A stretch of 64,000 nt of DNA from Mesorhizobium sp. NZP2077 (GTDB taxonomy: Bacteria; Pseudomonadota; Alphaproteobacteria; Rhizobiales; Rhizobiaceae): contig NZ_CP051293.1 of assembly GCF_013170805.1 (NCBI RefSeq), forward strand, positions 5,958,001-6,022,000. Reading direction: 5' to 3'. The position numbers and the translations under genes were made by a program. The notes beneath the pieces are model-generated. The model did no database searches. It was not told the origin of the DNA and saw only the letters and a program-made list of their open reading frames with translations. Positions 39,232-48,538 of the stretch are shown here, piece after piece (the first letter of the stretch is position 1; the number at the start of each line of letters is the position of its first letter).

Positions 39232-42036
39232 ATGAGCACCATCGGCCTATGCATGATCGTCAAGAACGAGGCGAAGGTTATCCTGCAATGCCTCGCCAGC
39301 GCACTTCCCCTCGTCGACTACGTGCTCGTAGTCGACACGGGTTCCGAGGACGGCACGCAAGACCTAATCCGCGGATTCCTCGCCGATCACAATGTCCAAG
39401 GCGCTGTCATCGACGAGCCGTGGCGGGACTTCGCGTACAACCGTACCTTCGCCCTTGAAAGATTGCGTGAGGTCGAGACTGTCGACTATGCAATGATTAT
39501 CGATGCGGACGATGTTCTGATCCGGGACGTTGACTTCGATCCGATCGGGTTCAAGTCGCAGATGGAACACGATTTGTACGACATCGAGGTGTTACATGGT
39601 GGCATTTCGTTTTATCGCCCACAGATCTGCCGCAACCGGCTGCCGTTCGCCTTCAAGGGCGTTCTGCACGAATATCTCGAGGCCCCTCCTGGCCATCTCA
39701 CGCGGGAGACCGCCAAGGGTTTTCGCGTGGCGACGGGGCGTGGCGGAGCACGCAGTCAAAACCCGCGAAAGTACCAAGACGACGCCGCCGTGCTAGAAAA
39801 CGAGCTTGCCACGGAGACCGACCCCTTCTTACTTTCGCGATACACCTTCTATTTGGCGCAAAGCTACAAAGATTCCGGCGAGCGTGAAAAATCGCTGGCG
39901 AACTATCTGAAGCGCGCCGAGCTGGGTTTTTGGGAGGAGGAGGTCTATGTCAGCCTTCTCGAGGCGGGCAACCTGATGGCAGCGCTGGGACGGCCATTCG
40001 ACCAGGTCGTTGCCGTCTTTGAGCGCGCGGTGCAGGTCGTTCCCGGCCGCGCGGAGGCTCTTCACGCCGCAAGTCTCTATTGCCGCAATCAGGGCCGGAA
40101 TGCGGAAGGAACGGAATTTGCGCGTCGAGGGCTCGACCTTGTTCAACCCGCCGGACTTTTCATTCAGCCCTGGGTCTATGACTACGGACTGCTCGATGAG
40201 TTTGCGGTCAATGCGTACTGGACCGGCGCTTACAGGGAATCGCTTGACGCCTGCCTGAAACTGCTCGCCAACGACAAATTGCCGGCGGACATGGCGAAGC
40301 GTGTGGTGGCCAACGCGCGCTTCGCCACCGATAAGCTCCCGGTCAATGAGTCTCCGAAACTTGGATCGTTCGGGACAGAGAGCTTGATCGACCAGCACAA
40401 GCTTGTCCGGCAGCGTTCCTTGCGGTCGCGTATGGAGGGCACGCCGCGCATCCTGGTGGCAATCCTGGCCAAGCAGAAAGAGCCGGCACTGCCGCTTTAC
40501 CTTGAGTGTATCGAGGCGCTCGACTACCCGAAGGCGTCGATCGTCCTGTATATCCGGACAAACAACAACACCGACAGGACCGAGCACATATTGCGCGAAT
40601 GGGTGGAGCGCGTTGGTCACCTCTATGCCGCGGTTGAGTTCGATGGTTCCGACGTGGCTGATAGGGTCGAGCGATTTGGCGAGCACGAATGGAACGAGAC
40701 GCGCTTCAGGGTGCTTGGCCGAATCCGCAACATAAGTTTGCGGAAAACTCTCCAACACAGCTGCGATTTCTATTTCGTTGTCGACGTCGACAATTTCGTG
40801 CGACCGGCCACGCTGCGGGAACTCGTCGCGCTCGACGTGCCGATCGTCGCTCCCCTGCTTCGCTCCATCTCGCCCGGTCAATACTATTCGAACTACCACG
40901 CCGAGGTCGATGCGAACGGATATTATCAACAATGCGATCAATATGGCTGGGTGCTCAACCGCCATGTGCGCGGTATTATCGAGATGCCGCTCGTACACTG
41001 CACCTATCTCGTCCGCGCCGACGTGCTGACCGAACTGACATACGAGGACGCCACATCGCGGTATGAGTACGTTGTTTTTGCCGATAGCGCCCGCAAGGCC
41101 GGCGTCGTCCAGTATATGGATAACCGACAAGTATATGGCTACATCACCTTTGGCGATGGCCAATATTATGTGAGTGATGGGATCGAGCGCGCCCGAGCGC
41201 TGTTGCGTGGCGCGGGCGATACCCCGGTATTCACTGTCGCCACGCCCCCGGGCTCCCTACCGATGTCAGATCGACCTGTCGAGCCGAAGGATTCGCCGAA
41301 AATACACCTGATAAACCTCGACCGCAGTGTAGAGCGCTGGAGCATGTATCAAAGCAATAACTGGCATCTAATGCACAATACGGTTCGTGTATCGGCCGTT
41401 GACGGCACTTCTCTCGACAGGGAGGCGCTCATCAAGGAAGGGCTGATTACCAGTGATTGTCCGTATCCCCCGGGTACGTTGGGATGCGCTCTATCGCATA
41501 TCAACTTGTGGAAGCTGTCGGCGTCAGAGAACAAGGCGATAACTATTTTTGAAGACGACGTTCGAACATCGTTTCGATTTACAGAGGAATCCGCCAATAT
41601 TGTCTCTCAAGCACCTGCGGACTGGGACTTGATACAGTGGGGATATATATTTGACCCATTATTTCTCTGGTTGGATTTTGGCTTCTCCAAAGCCAAGCTG
41701 GAGTTTTACGATCGTCGGTATATGAATAAATCTACATTGTTTCAGGCCGAGAAATTTTCTCGATCCCTCATCAAGGTAGAGCACTCATTTGGGACTCAGG
41801 CTTACACAGTCACACCAAGAGGCGCGCGAATACTTCTGGAAAAATGTCTGCCGCTACGAAGCAGACTGATCCCCTTTCCCGGCACTGCTGTCATCCTCGA
41901 TGACACGGGTATCGATTGCGCGATGTGTGCGGCATATGGCTCAATGCAAGCTTTCCTTTGCATGCCACCACTCGTCATTCACGATACCGAACTACCGTCA
42001 GACCGGACAGACGCGGATCACCGAGAGCCGAGCTAG
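39232..42036 (+). CDS. Three-domain glycosyltransferase: GT2, collagen-galactosyltransferase-like, GT25
   Basis: 934 residues, ATG 39232 after GAAGGA. (1) About 1-200, GT2: MSTIGLCMIVKNEAKVILQC, VDTGSEDGT, IDADD. (2) About 200-330, TPR-like helices. (3) About 404-680, a second transferase domain: ILAKQKEPALPLYLECIEAL, a DxD-type VVDVDNF near 516, VAPLLRS, NGYYQQ and MPLVHCTYLV. (4) About 691-920, GT25: IHLINLDRSVERW, GCALSHINLWK, TIFEDDV, DWDLIQWG and TQAYTVTPRGARILL. Domains 3 and 4 in this order match, from memory, human COLGALT1 and the PLOD glycosyltransferase region, which add galactose or glucose to collagen hydroxylysine. Beside genes for collagen-like Gly-X-Thr proteins, glycosylation of that stalk is a strong inference; lipopolysaccharide sugar transfer is the alternative. 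Confidence 0.85.
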   Translation: MSTIGLCMIVKNEAKVILQCLASALPLVDYVLVVDTGSEDGTQDLIRGFLADHNVQGAVIDEPWRDFAYNRTFALERLREVETVDYAMIIDADDVLIRDVDFDPIGFKSQMEHDLYDIEVLHGGISFYRPQICRNRLPFAFKGVLHEYLEAPPGHLTRETAKGFRVATGRGGARSQNPRKYQDDAAVLENELATETDPFLLSRYTFYLAQSYKDSGEREKSLANYLKRAELGFWEEEVYVSLLEAGNLMAALGRPFDQVVAVFERAVQVVPGRAEALHAASLYCRNQGRNAEGTEFARRGLDLVQPAGLFIQPWVYDYGLLDEFAVNAYWTGAYRESLDACLKLLANDKLPADMAKRVVANARFATDKLPVNESPKLGSFGTESLIDQHKLVRQRSLRSRMEGTPRILVAILAKQKEPALPLYLECIEALDYPKASIVLYIRTNNNTDRTEHILREWVERVGHLYAAVEFDGSDVADRVERFGEHEWNETRFRVLGRIRNISLRKTLQHSCDFYFVVDVDNFVRPATLRELVALDVPIVAPLLRSISPGQYYSNYHAEVDANGYYQQCDQYGWVLNRHVRGIIEMPLVHCTYLVRADVLTELTYEDATSRYEYVVFADSARKAGVVQYMDNRQVYGYITFGDGQYYVSDGIERARALLRGAGDTPVFTVATPPGSLPMSDRPVEPKDSPKIHLINLDRSVERWSMYQSNNWHLMHNTVRVSAVDGTSLDREALIKEGLITSDCPYPPGTLGCALSHINLWKLSASENKAITIFEDDVRTSFRFTEESANIVSQAPADWDLIQWGYIFDPLFLWLDFGFSKAKLEFYDRRYMNKSTLFQAEKFSRSLIKVEHSFGTQAYTVTPRGARILLEKCLPLRSRLIPFPGTAVILDDTGIDCAMCAAYGSMQAFLCMPPLVIHDTELPSDRTDADHREPS

Positions 42037-42042
42037 TTTGTC

Positions 42043-42168
42043 ATGGAAGCACAACAGGCCGCCATGGCTCGACGCGCGCATGCGAGGGAAGATGAAGATA
42101 CTGGCAAAGCCGCCTACGGGCGTTGGAGTCTTGATGCTCTCGAGCGCCAATGTCGACGCGACGAGTAA
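42043..42168 (+). CDS. Possible short open frame after the glycosyltransferase
   Basis: 41 residues, charged and helical (MARRAHAREDEDTGKAAYGR, then WSLDALERQCRRDE). It begins 6 bp after the glycosyltransferase stop without a clear ribosome site. Possibly a relic of a longer gene. Another frame of 37 residues at 42184-42297 lies next to it. Confidence 0.25.
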   Translation: MEAQQAAMARRAHAREDEDTGKAAYGRWSLDALERQCRRDE

Positions 42169-42313
42169 CATGAGGTGCATTCGATGACGCAAAGGACGCC
42201 CGATGATTCCCGCGAAGCCTTCGGGCGCCTCGTCACGGGACCGCCGGCGCCACGTCCCTTCATCGGCAAAAATCGAGGCCGAAGACCGCCGCCGTGATAT
42301 CGGAGAATCGTCA

Positions 42314-43090
42314 ATGTTTAAGAACTCGGACGACATTCAGATACTAACTGTCCCGCGTGAACCAAGGCGGTACTTGATTCTGATACGCGCCGGCTCCAAG
42401 CGCCGTCCCTCCTTGTTTTCTGAGCCTCTGAGTGAGCGCCGGGAGTACGATGTGGGGATAAACTACTATGCAGACCCGCACCCAGATGACGCTTTTCGCA
42501 CCGGAGCCGAGCTCATTTTTGGCGGCGGTCTTTCAAAGATGCATGGCGCCAAACGGCTATTCGAGGCGACGGGATTGCACAATATCTATGAAGGAGTTTT
42601 TTTTCTGGACGATGACATTGAAGTTCTATTCGATCCCGATGATTTTTTCAAACTTTGCGAAGAATATTCACTGGATATCGCACAACCGTCTCTTACCTCT
42701 GACAGTTTCTGTGTCATCCCGCTTACGCGTCATCACCCCGGTCTAATATTACGGACGACAAATTGGGTCGAGGTGATGGCCCCATTCTTCAGACGTGACT
42801 TTCTGCGGGAGATGCTCCATTCGTTTGATTTGTCAATTTCGGGATGGGGACTCGATATATATTGGGGTCACCACCTGAAAGAGCGTTGGCGCGCAGGCAT
42901 CGTTGACAATTTCCTCATCCGACATGCGAACGAATGCAAACCGGATTCAGGACCGTTTTACGACTATCTTAAAGGTATTGGCGTTAATCCAAGTAATGAT
43001 ATGAAGACTATTCTTACTATAATTGATACAAATCCATATGTTGTCAGACCGATGCAATTTGTTTATCATACGTACTTTTTCCGAGCATAG
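42314..43090 (+). CDS. DUF707 family protein, probable glycosyltransferase-like
   Basis: 258 residues. The DUF707 pattern is visible: RRYLILIRAGSKR, a central FFLDDDIEVLFD (acidic DDD, transferase-like), AQPSLTSDS, WVEVMAPFFRRDFL and SGWGLDIYWGHHL. The family is annotated as unknown, but its DDD motif and genomic company suggest sugar transfer. I chose ATG 42314, which has GGAGA 8 bases upstream; the frame continues upstream through unlikely sequence. Lower GC than its surroundings suggests a different origin. It probably works with the glycosyltransferase before it. Confidence 0.8.
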   Translation: MFKNSDDIQILTVPREPRRYLILIRAGSKRRPSLFSEPLSERREYDVGINYYADPHPDDAFRTGAELIFGGGLSKMHGAKRLFEATGLHNIYEGVFFLDDDIEVLFDPDDFFKLCEEYSLDIAQPSLTSDSFCVIPLTRHHPGLILRTTNWVEVMAPFFRRDFLREMLHSFDLSISGWGLDIYWGHHLKERWRAGIVDNFLIRHANECKPDSGPFYDYLKGIGVNPSNDMKTILTIIDTNPYVVRPMQFVYHTYFFRA

Positions 43091-43670
43091 TGAGGTGGTC
43101 TCGGATTCTTAGACAAAGGCCTAATCTTACTCAGTCAGAAAAATCGGAGGCTTCGCGCCCGGAGCCGATGTTATAATACTGATGGTTCACGAGCGGCGAC
43201 GGACATTTGCTAATCGGACATCTACTAAGATGTTGTTGAGTTAGTGCCATGTAGGTTTTCTCGCTCAGGCATGGCACTGAAGGCGAGGGTGGCCAGGCCA
43301 TGATGACGATATCTGAACCATTTCCAGTCTGCTTTTGGCCGGCACGTTATACGGAGGCGCTCCCATAGATTGGTCAGGCGAGATTTATGGCGCTAAAACG
43401 AGAATGCTTGGTGGGATTGGCCAGCGATTTCGGATCTAGGTTACCATTTCTGCGCAGAGGCCATTACCGGCGCACTCGGCTGAGGACGTGGCCGTGGCTG
43501 GTTTGATGGTCGAAGCGTCAACGGCGGCCCCCATCGCCGTCTCTGCAATCGATGCCTCGACTGTCTTTCAGTCGACACCGGCTCTTGTCGCTCCGGCGGT
43601 TTGCAGTTAAGATACCATAGTTAACACCGCGGTCGACTGTTCATTTTTAGATTGAAAATGAGAACCTAGG
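43091..43670. other. Intergenic stretch, possible relic
   Basis: About 580 bp without a full gene. The minus strand between 43215 and 43385 encodes RLTNLWERLRITCRPKADWK followed by WFRYRHHG and a stop, which may be part of an old gene, but I cannot name the family. Confidence 0.35.
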
Positions 43671-44435
43671 TTGGATATTGATAATTCAAGTACGAATGAC
43701 GACGCTGATCATTCAGCCGCTATTTGCGGTGAGAATTATTCCACGTTTCTCAACACTCTCCATCTATGCCTTAAACCGAAGACGTACTTCGAGATTGGCA
43801 CGCTTAGCGGCGGGACACTTCGATTGGCCAATGGCGCCAGCATAGCGGTCGACCCCCAATTCCAGATCGATGCCGACATAATGGGTGTAAAACCGAGTTG
43901 TATGCTATTTCAGCAATCTAGCGACGAGTTTTTCGCGACCCACAACGCCTCTCAATTGTTCGGCGCTCCAATCGATCTAGCGTTCCTTGATGGAATGCAT
44001 CTTTTCGAATTCCTGCTCCGCGATTTTATGAACACAGAAAAGCATTGCCGCAAGAATTCGATCATCCTTCTTCACGATTGCCTTCCTCCGGGGTTCTTTA
44101 TGACCGTTAGAGATCGCTCTGACCCTACGTGGGCCAAATCGCGCTTTGCACGATGGTGGACAGGAGATGTATGGAAGGTCATTCCCGTCCTTCGGAGTTA
44201 CCGCCCCGATCTGTCCATAACGATGTTCGACTGCCCGCCGACAGGGCTCGTTTCCATCACTAATCTCGACCCGGCTAGCCAAGCGCTTGACAGTGCATAT
44301 GTCGAGATTGTTGATCGCTTTTCCTCAAAAGATATCGATCGAGAGGCTTACGACAACTACTGGACGACTCTATCTATTGAGAAGAGCAGAGAATTCTCCA
44401 CAGCTCAGCATTTTGCGACGAAGTTTTGGATTTGA
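43671..44435 (+). CDS. Class I SAM-dependent methyltransferase-like protein
   Basis: 254 residues from TTG 43671. YFEIGTLSGGTLRLANGASI is a glycine-rich motif I (E-I-G-x-x-x-G), followed by AVDPQF as the acidic end of strand 2. IDLAFLDGMHLFEFLLRDFM and SIILLHDCLPPG match the DGxH and DC motifs of the Methyltransf_24 type found in polysaccharide and glycopeptide clusters. It lies in an AT-richer segment between a DUF707 protein and an acetyltransferase. Likely O-methylation of a sugar; target unknown. Confidence 0.75.
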   Translation: MDIDNSSTNDDADHSAAICGENYSTFLNTLHLCLKPKTYFEIGTLSGGTLRLANGASIAVDPQFQIDADIMGVKPSCMLFQQSSDEFFATHNASQLFGAPIDLAFLDGMHLFEFLLRDFMNTEKHCRKNSIILLHDCLPPGFFMTVRDRSDPTWAKSRFARWWTGDVWKVIPVLRSYRPDLSITMFDCPPTGLVSITNLDPASQALDSAYVEIVDRFSSKDIDREAYDNYWTTLSIEKSREFSTAQHFATKFWI

Positions 44436-44487
44436 TCCAGTTCGACCCGGGAGCAGCCCTCGGTCCGCGTTCCAGGAGTCGAAATAG

Positions 44488-45069
44488 ATGCCTCAGGTCA
44501 TTCCAATCTTCACTCGATCTGCGTTGGAAGGCAGAGGTTTTGACATTGGAGAATATAGCTATGGAGTTCCTACCGTCAGATGGTGGGGTGAAAGAGCATC
44601 GTTGAAGATCGGAAGATTTTGTTCTATCTCAGACGGCGTTGAAATATTTCTTGGAGGGAACCACCGCTCAGATTGGATAACAACTTATCCTTTTTCCGCC
44701 ATCGCCCACTGGCCCGAGGCCGAAAATATATCCGGACACCCATCGACCAGGGGCGATGTCATTATCGGAAATGACGTTTGGATCGCGAGCCATGCCATGA
44801 TCCATTCCGGTGTAAGGATCGGGGACGGAGCCGTCATAGGGGCAGGCAGCGTAGTCCGGCGTGATGTTCCGCCATACGCACTCGTTGCGGGAAATCCCGC
44901 GGAGACTGTGCGACTTCGTTTTTCCGAGAGGGAGGTCGCAACTCTACTCAAGATTCGCTGGTGGGATTGGGAGGAAGAACGAATCCGTGAGACCCTTCCC
45001 TTTCTCTTATCAGGAAATATTTCGCTGTTCTTCGATGCGTGCGGCATCCCAAAGGAGCTTGTTTCTTAG
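44488..45069 (+). CDS. CatB/XAT-type hexapeptide acetyltransferase
   Basis: 193 residues. Left-handed beta-helix repeats are evident (IGRFCSISDGVEIFLGGNHR, VIIGNDVWIASHAMIHSGVR, IGDGAVIGAGSVVRRDVPPY, LVAGNPAE). The catalytic histidine of xenobiotic acetyltransferases is in GGNHR. The C-terminal helix pair (LLKIRWWDWEEERI) is typical of the CatB/Vat group. The gene is 52 bp after the methyltransferase with AGGAG upstream. It probably O- or N-acetylates a glycan or nucleotide sugar. Confidence 0.9.
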   Translation: MPQVIPIFTRSALEGRGFDIGEYSYGVPTVRWWGERASLKIGRFCSISDGVEIFLGGNHRSDWITTYPFSAIAHWPEAENISGHPSTRGDVIIGNDVWIASHAMIHSGVRIGDGAVIGAGSVVRRDVPPYALVAGNPAETVRLRFSEREVATLLKIRWWDWEEERIRETLPFLLSGNISLFFDACGIPKELVS

Positions 45070-45115
45070 ACTGCTTCGCTAGCAAGCCCGCGGTTCATCA
45101 GTTGCTGCGTTCCCG

Positions 45116-46078
45116 ATGACCTCCGGCTATATCTCGAGAGATGTTTGGACAGAGGAGCATCAGCTGACGAACAGACGAAAGTTCAGCATACTTGCTTCCG
45201 TCTCATTGGCTGCCAGCTTCGCGCCAGCTATGCTGTGGAGTCACTCGCGGAAAACCTACGCAGCCATGTCTCCCAAATCTCCTTCGGTCCGCCAATCGCC
45301 AACCCTCCTCACCGCGCCCATCGAGCTTGCCGGCGACTGGGGCCGCATGCTTGAGGGCGCGGCTGATCAGGTCGTTGAGCGGATGCGGCATGCCTGCCTC
45401 GATGGCGTCCGGCTGCTCTCCGACCGCCAGCCGACGCGGCTGCGCGTCGACGAGCACACTTCCGGCTCGCCGGCCGTGTGGCTGCACCCTGATGGCAGCA
45501 GCATGGCGTGGATCATCGTCGACATCGGTGAGCGGGACTGGTCGAAGCTTGCCTATCAGTTCGGCCACGAGCTCGGCCATGTCCTTTGCAACAGCTGGCA
45601 GCCGGACGCCAAACCGGCGCCGCCCTGCCAATGGCTCGAGGAAGCCATCGTGGAGGCACACTCGCTGCGCGGGCTCGGGCGCCTGGCAAAAAGCTGGAAG
45701 GAGGCCCCGCCCTTCGCCGGCGATAACGCCTTCGGCGATGCCATCGCCCGGTATCGCCAGGACATCATCGACCACTATGCGGCTCTCGCTGAAAGCCAGG
45801 GACTCACCCGCAACGCCGTAGCGTGGTTCGCCGACTACCGCGACGAGGTCGAGAAGCTTGCCCTCAATCCGTTCGCCCAGGCGATGTCGGTGACTATCCT
45901 GGCCGAATACGACCGCGAGCCGGACTGCGTCGAGGCGCTGGGCGCACTCAATCGCTGGCCCGGCCGTACCGGTCTCCCGATCAACGAGTATCTGCAGCAA
46001 TGGGAGACAAGTTGTGGCGAACTGCAAGCCTCGCCCCGACTGCCAGTCCGCCTGCGCCAGCTGTTGGGGATCACTTGA
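45116..46078 (+). CDS. Tat-exported HExxH putative metalloprotein
   Basis: 320 residues. NRRKFSILASVSLAASFAPA (about residues 19-38) is a twin-arginine signal. The mature part carries YQFGHELGHVLCNSW, an HExxH zinc motif at residues 151-155, and WLEEAIVEAHSL about 20 residues later, where the glutamates could supply the third ligand, as in gluzincin peptidases. The C-terminal half is helical. It lies among glycan genes, so it may process an exported protein or a cell-wall component. No peptidase family could be named. Confidence 0.65.
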   Translation: MTSGYISRDVWTEEHQLTNRRKFSILASVSLAASFAPAMLWSHSRKTYAAMSPKSPSVRQSPTLLTAPIELAGDWGRMLEGAADQVVERMRHACLDGVRLLSDRQPTRLRVDEHTSGSPAVWLHPDGSSMAWIIVDIGERDWSKLAYQFGHELGHVLCNSWQPDAKPAPPCQWLEEAIVEAHSLRGLGRLAKSWKEAPPFAGDNAFGDAIARYRQDIIDHYAALAESQGLTRNAVAWFADYRDEVEKLALNPFAQAMSVTILAEYDREPDCVEALGALNRWPGRTGLPINEYLQQWETSCGELQASPRLPVRLRQLLGIT

Positions 46079-46097
46079 CCAGTCGAGGAAAGGGCGC

Positions 46098-47606
46098 TCA
46101 GAAAGTCTGGTTGTAAGCGCCCACTTGCGAACTGCGGCGCAGCACGACGTCGACGGCCTCGAACATCTCCCGGCGGCGCAACGACGATACGGGGCTCTCA
46201 ACAACGACGACAAGCTCCGGCTTGTTCGACGAGGCGCGCACCAACCCCCAGGTGCCGTCCTCGGCGACGACGCGCACGCCGTTGACGGTGATCAGATCAG
46301 CAATCTTCTGACCGGCGAAGGCAGCACCATTCCGCTTCATAGCCTGAAAGTCGGCAACCACCCGCTCGACGACACCATACTTCACGTCGTCCGCGCAGTG
46401 AGGCGACATGGTCGGTGTGCCGAAGGTCAGTGGTAGCGCGCGATATAGGTCGGCCATCGAACTGCCGGGACTGCGATCCAGCATCTGGCAAATGGCGATG
46501 GCGGTGATCAACCCATCGTCGTAACCGCGACCGATCGGCGGGTTGAAGAAAAAATGACCAGATTTTTCGAAGCCGGCGACGGCGCCGAGTTCGGCGACGC
46601 GACGCTTGATGTGGGAGTGGCCGGTTTTCCAATAGTCGGTGACCGCGCCGTTCGCCTGCAGCACGCTATCTGTGTGAAACAGCCCGGTCGACTTGACGTC
46701 GACGACGAAGGTCGAGCCGGGATAGAGAAGCGAAATATCCCGTGCCAGCATCACACCGACCTTGTCGGCGAAGATTTCGTTGCCCTCATTGTCGACGACG
46801 CCGCAGCGGTCGCCATCGCCGTCGAAACCCAACCCGACATCTGCCCGGGTTTTCAGCACCTTGTCCCTGATGGCATGCAGCATCTGCATGTCCTCGGGGT
46901 TTGGATTGTAGTTCGGAAATGTATGATCGAGCTCGATATCGAGCGGGATCACTTCGCAGCCGATCCGTTCCAGCGCTTCAGGCGCAAAGGCGCCGGCAGT
47001 ACCATTGCCGCAAGCGACCACGACCTTGAGCTTTTTCGAGATGCGCTTGTCCTGGGTCAGATCGTCCAGATATGTTTCTCGAAAGCCGGAAATGAAATCA
47101 TAAGAGCCGCCGCCAACAAGATCGAAGTCGCGGGCCAGCACAATTGTCTTCAGGGCGTTCATCTCTTCGGGACCGAAGGTCAGTGGCCGTGCTGCACCCA
47201 TCTTGACGCCAGTCCAACCGTTTTGGTTGTGCGAGGCGGTGACCATGGCGACCGACGGCGTATCGAGCGCGAACTGGGCGAAATAGGCCATCGGCGACAA
47301 GGCCAGACCGATATCCTTGACCTTCGCGCCAGCGGCCATCAACCCGGAGACCAGCGCCAGCTTGATAGAAAGCGAATAGGAGCGGAAATCATGCCCGGTG
47401 ACGATATCGGGTCCAGCGCCGAGACGGCGGATCAGCGTGCCAAGCCCCATACCGAGCGCCTGGACGCCGATCAGGTTCAGTTCGGGTGCCACCTGGCCAA
47501 ACCACCAGCGCGCATCATACTCCCTAAACCCCGACGCTTTGATCAGCGCCGAGGTTTCAAACTCGAACGTGTTGGGCCGGGCTTCGTCAACGAAATTCAG
47601 CGACAA
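46098..47606 (-). CDS. Phosphomannomutase/phosphoglucomutase
   Basis: 502 residues of the alpha-D-phosphohexomutase family. Catalytic serine loop MVTASHNQNGWTGVK, metal loop GFDGDGDR, sugar-binding loop FEKSGHFFF and phosphate-binding loop RASSNKPEL are all present and in order. The enzyme interconverts mannose-6-phosphate and mannose-1-phosphate (or the glucose pair), feeding GDP-mannose or sugar-nucleotide synthesis. Rhizobial relatives are called ManB, AlgC or NoeK. It is convergent with the HExxH gene, 19 bp away, and is transcribed alone. Confidence 0.92.
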   Translation of the reverse strand: MSLNFVDEARPNTFEFETSALIKASGFREYDARWWFGQVAPELNLIGVQALGMGLGTLIRRLGAGPDIVTGHDFRSYSLSIKLALVSGLMAAGAKVKDIGLALSPMAYFAQFALDTPSVAMVTASHNQNGWTGVKMGAARPLTFGPEEMNALKTIVLARDFDLVGGGSYDFISGFRETYLDDLTQDKRISKKLKVVVACGNGTAGAFAPEALERIGCEVIPLDIELDHTFPNYNPNPEDMQMLHAIRDKVLKTRADVGLGFDGDGDRCGVVDNEGNEIFADKVGVMLARDISLLYPGSTFVVDVKSTGLFHTDSVLQANGAVTDYWKTGHSHIKRRVAELGAVAGFEKSGHFFFNPPIGRGYDDGLITAIAICQMLDRSPGSSMADLYRALPLTFGTPTMSPHCADDVKYGVVERVVADFQAMKRNGAAFAGQKIADLITVNGVRVVAEDGTWGLVRASSNKPELVVVVESPVSSLRRREMFEAVDVVLRRSSQVGAYNQTF

Positions 47607-48107
47607 GACTGGAAACTCCGAACAGCAAAAATGCCGTGTTGTCGAGGCGACAGGTTACCAGAACCATTCTTAAGCCCTATCTATCAATTTGGTTGACCAG
47701 GCTTCCACGATAGGATGGGCGGATGCGGGATGAGGTTTTTTTGCCTGGCCGTTTTTTGCAATGCCCGCAGGCTTGGTATCGTCAACGAGATGCAGACATT
47801 GGCGTTGGATTTCGCGATGCCTTTTGCGATCTGATTTGGGTCTATTTTGCGTTCCAACAAAGACCAGATGGCTGCCCTCTACAGCGGCATTTGTCGCGGC
47901 TTGAAAGGTCGTGCTTTTCAGCGGGTAACGGGTCCGTAACTCTTATTAATGTCTTGTGATCGAGATGATTCGAGTTGTCCACAGCCGCAGCCAGTTGCCC
48001 TATCTGCAGTTGCTGGAATCCTCCGAGAAAATGCCTTATGCAGCCGTGAGCAAACATACAAAATGTTTTGCTTTGAAGAGCGCATTGCTGTTGAACACGG
48101 ATTCAAA
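47607..48107. other. Intergenic region before the DUF6894 gene
   Basis: About 500 bp that should contain the phosphomannomutase promoter on the minus strand and the DUF6894 promoter on the plus strand. Open frames here are short and overlap each other. None has support. Confidence 0.35.
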
Positions 48108-48341
48108 ATGCCGCTATTTTTTTTCGACATCCAAGACGGCAAATCCCATTCTCCTGACACAGAGGGCACCCATTACGTAGGTGCGCTTGAGGCCCGGGTA
48201 GACGCAGTTAGAATGCTGGTCGCTATGGCGCAGGACGAAGATCGGGGCGAATTGCAGAGCAAACTCTCAGTCACGGTGTCTGACGAAAGCCGTCGACCCG
48301 TTATGGAAGCAAACATCGATTGCACCATAAAGGTTTTTTGA
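48108..48341 (+). CDS. DUF6894 family protein
   Basis: 77 residues starting MPLFFFDIQDGKSHSPDTEG, with ALEARVDAVRMLVAMAQDE. This is the pattern of a small rhizobial family (M-P-x-[YF]-F-F-D, then D-x-E-G, then a helix A-x-x-E-A-R) now called DUF6894. I chose the ATG at 48108, where family-like sequence begins; the upstream in-frame extension looks non-coding. Function unknown. Confidence 0.75.
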   Translation: MPLFFFDIQDGKSHSPDTEGTHYVGALEARVDAVRMLVAMAQDEDRGELQSKLSVTVSDESRRPVMEANIDCTIKVF

Positions 48342-48538
48342 ACCGCTCCAGCTTCGTGTGCGGTCAGTCGTCAAACTTGACGAAGGTATTTCTAAAGAAT
48401 TTGAAGACGTTGGCTTCTACTTCGTAGCCGTAGATGTGCTTCTGGTGCTTGAGACATACGCGATTTGGAAGTTGCGAGTGTTGATAACTCGCAGATTGAG
48501 CGCGACATCTCCCATACTCGGCAGCCCGTGGCCGTCCG

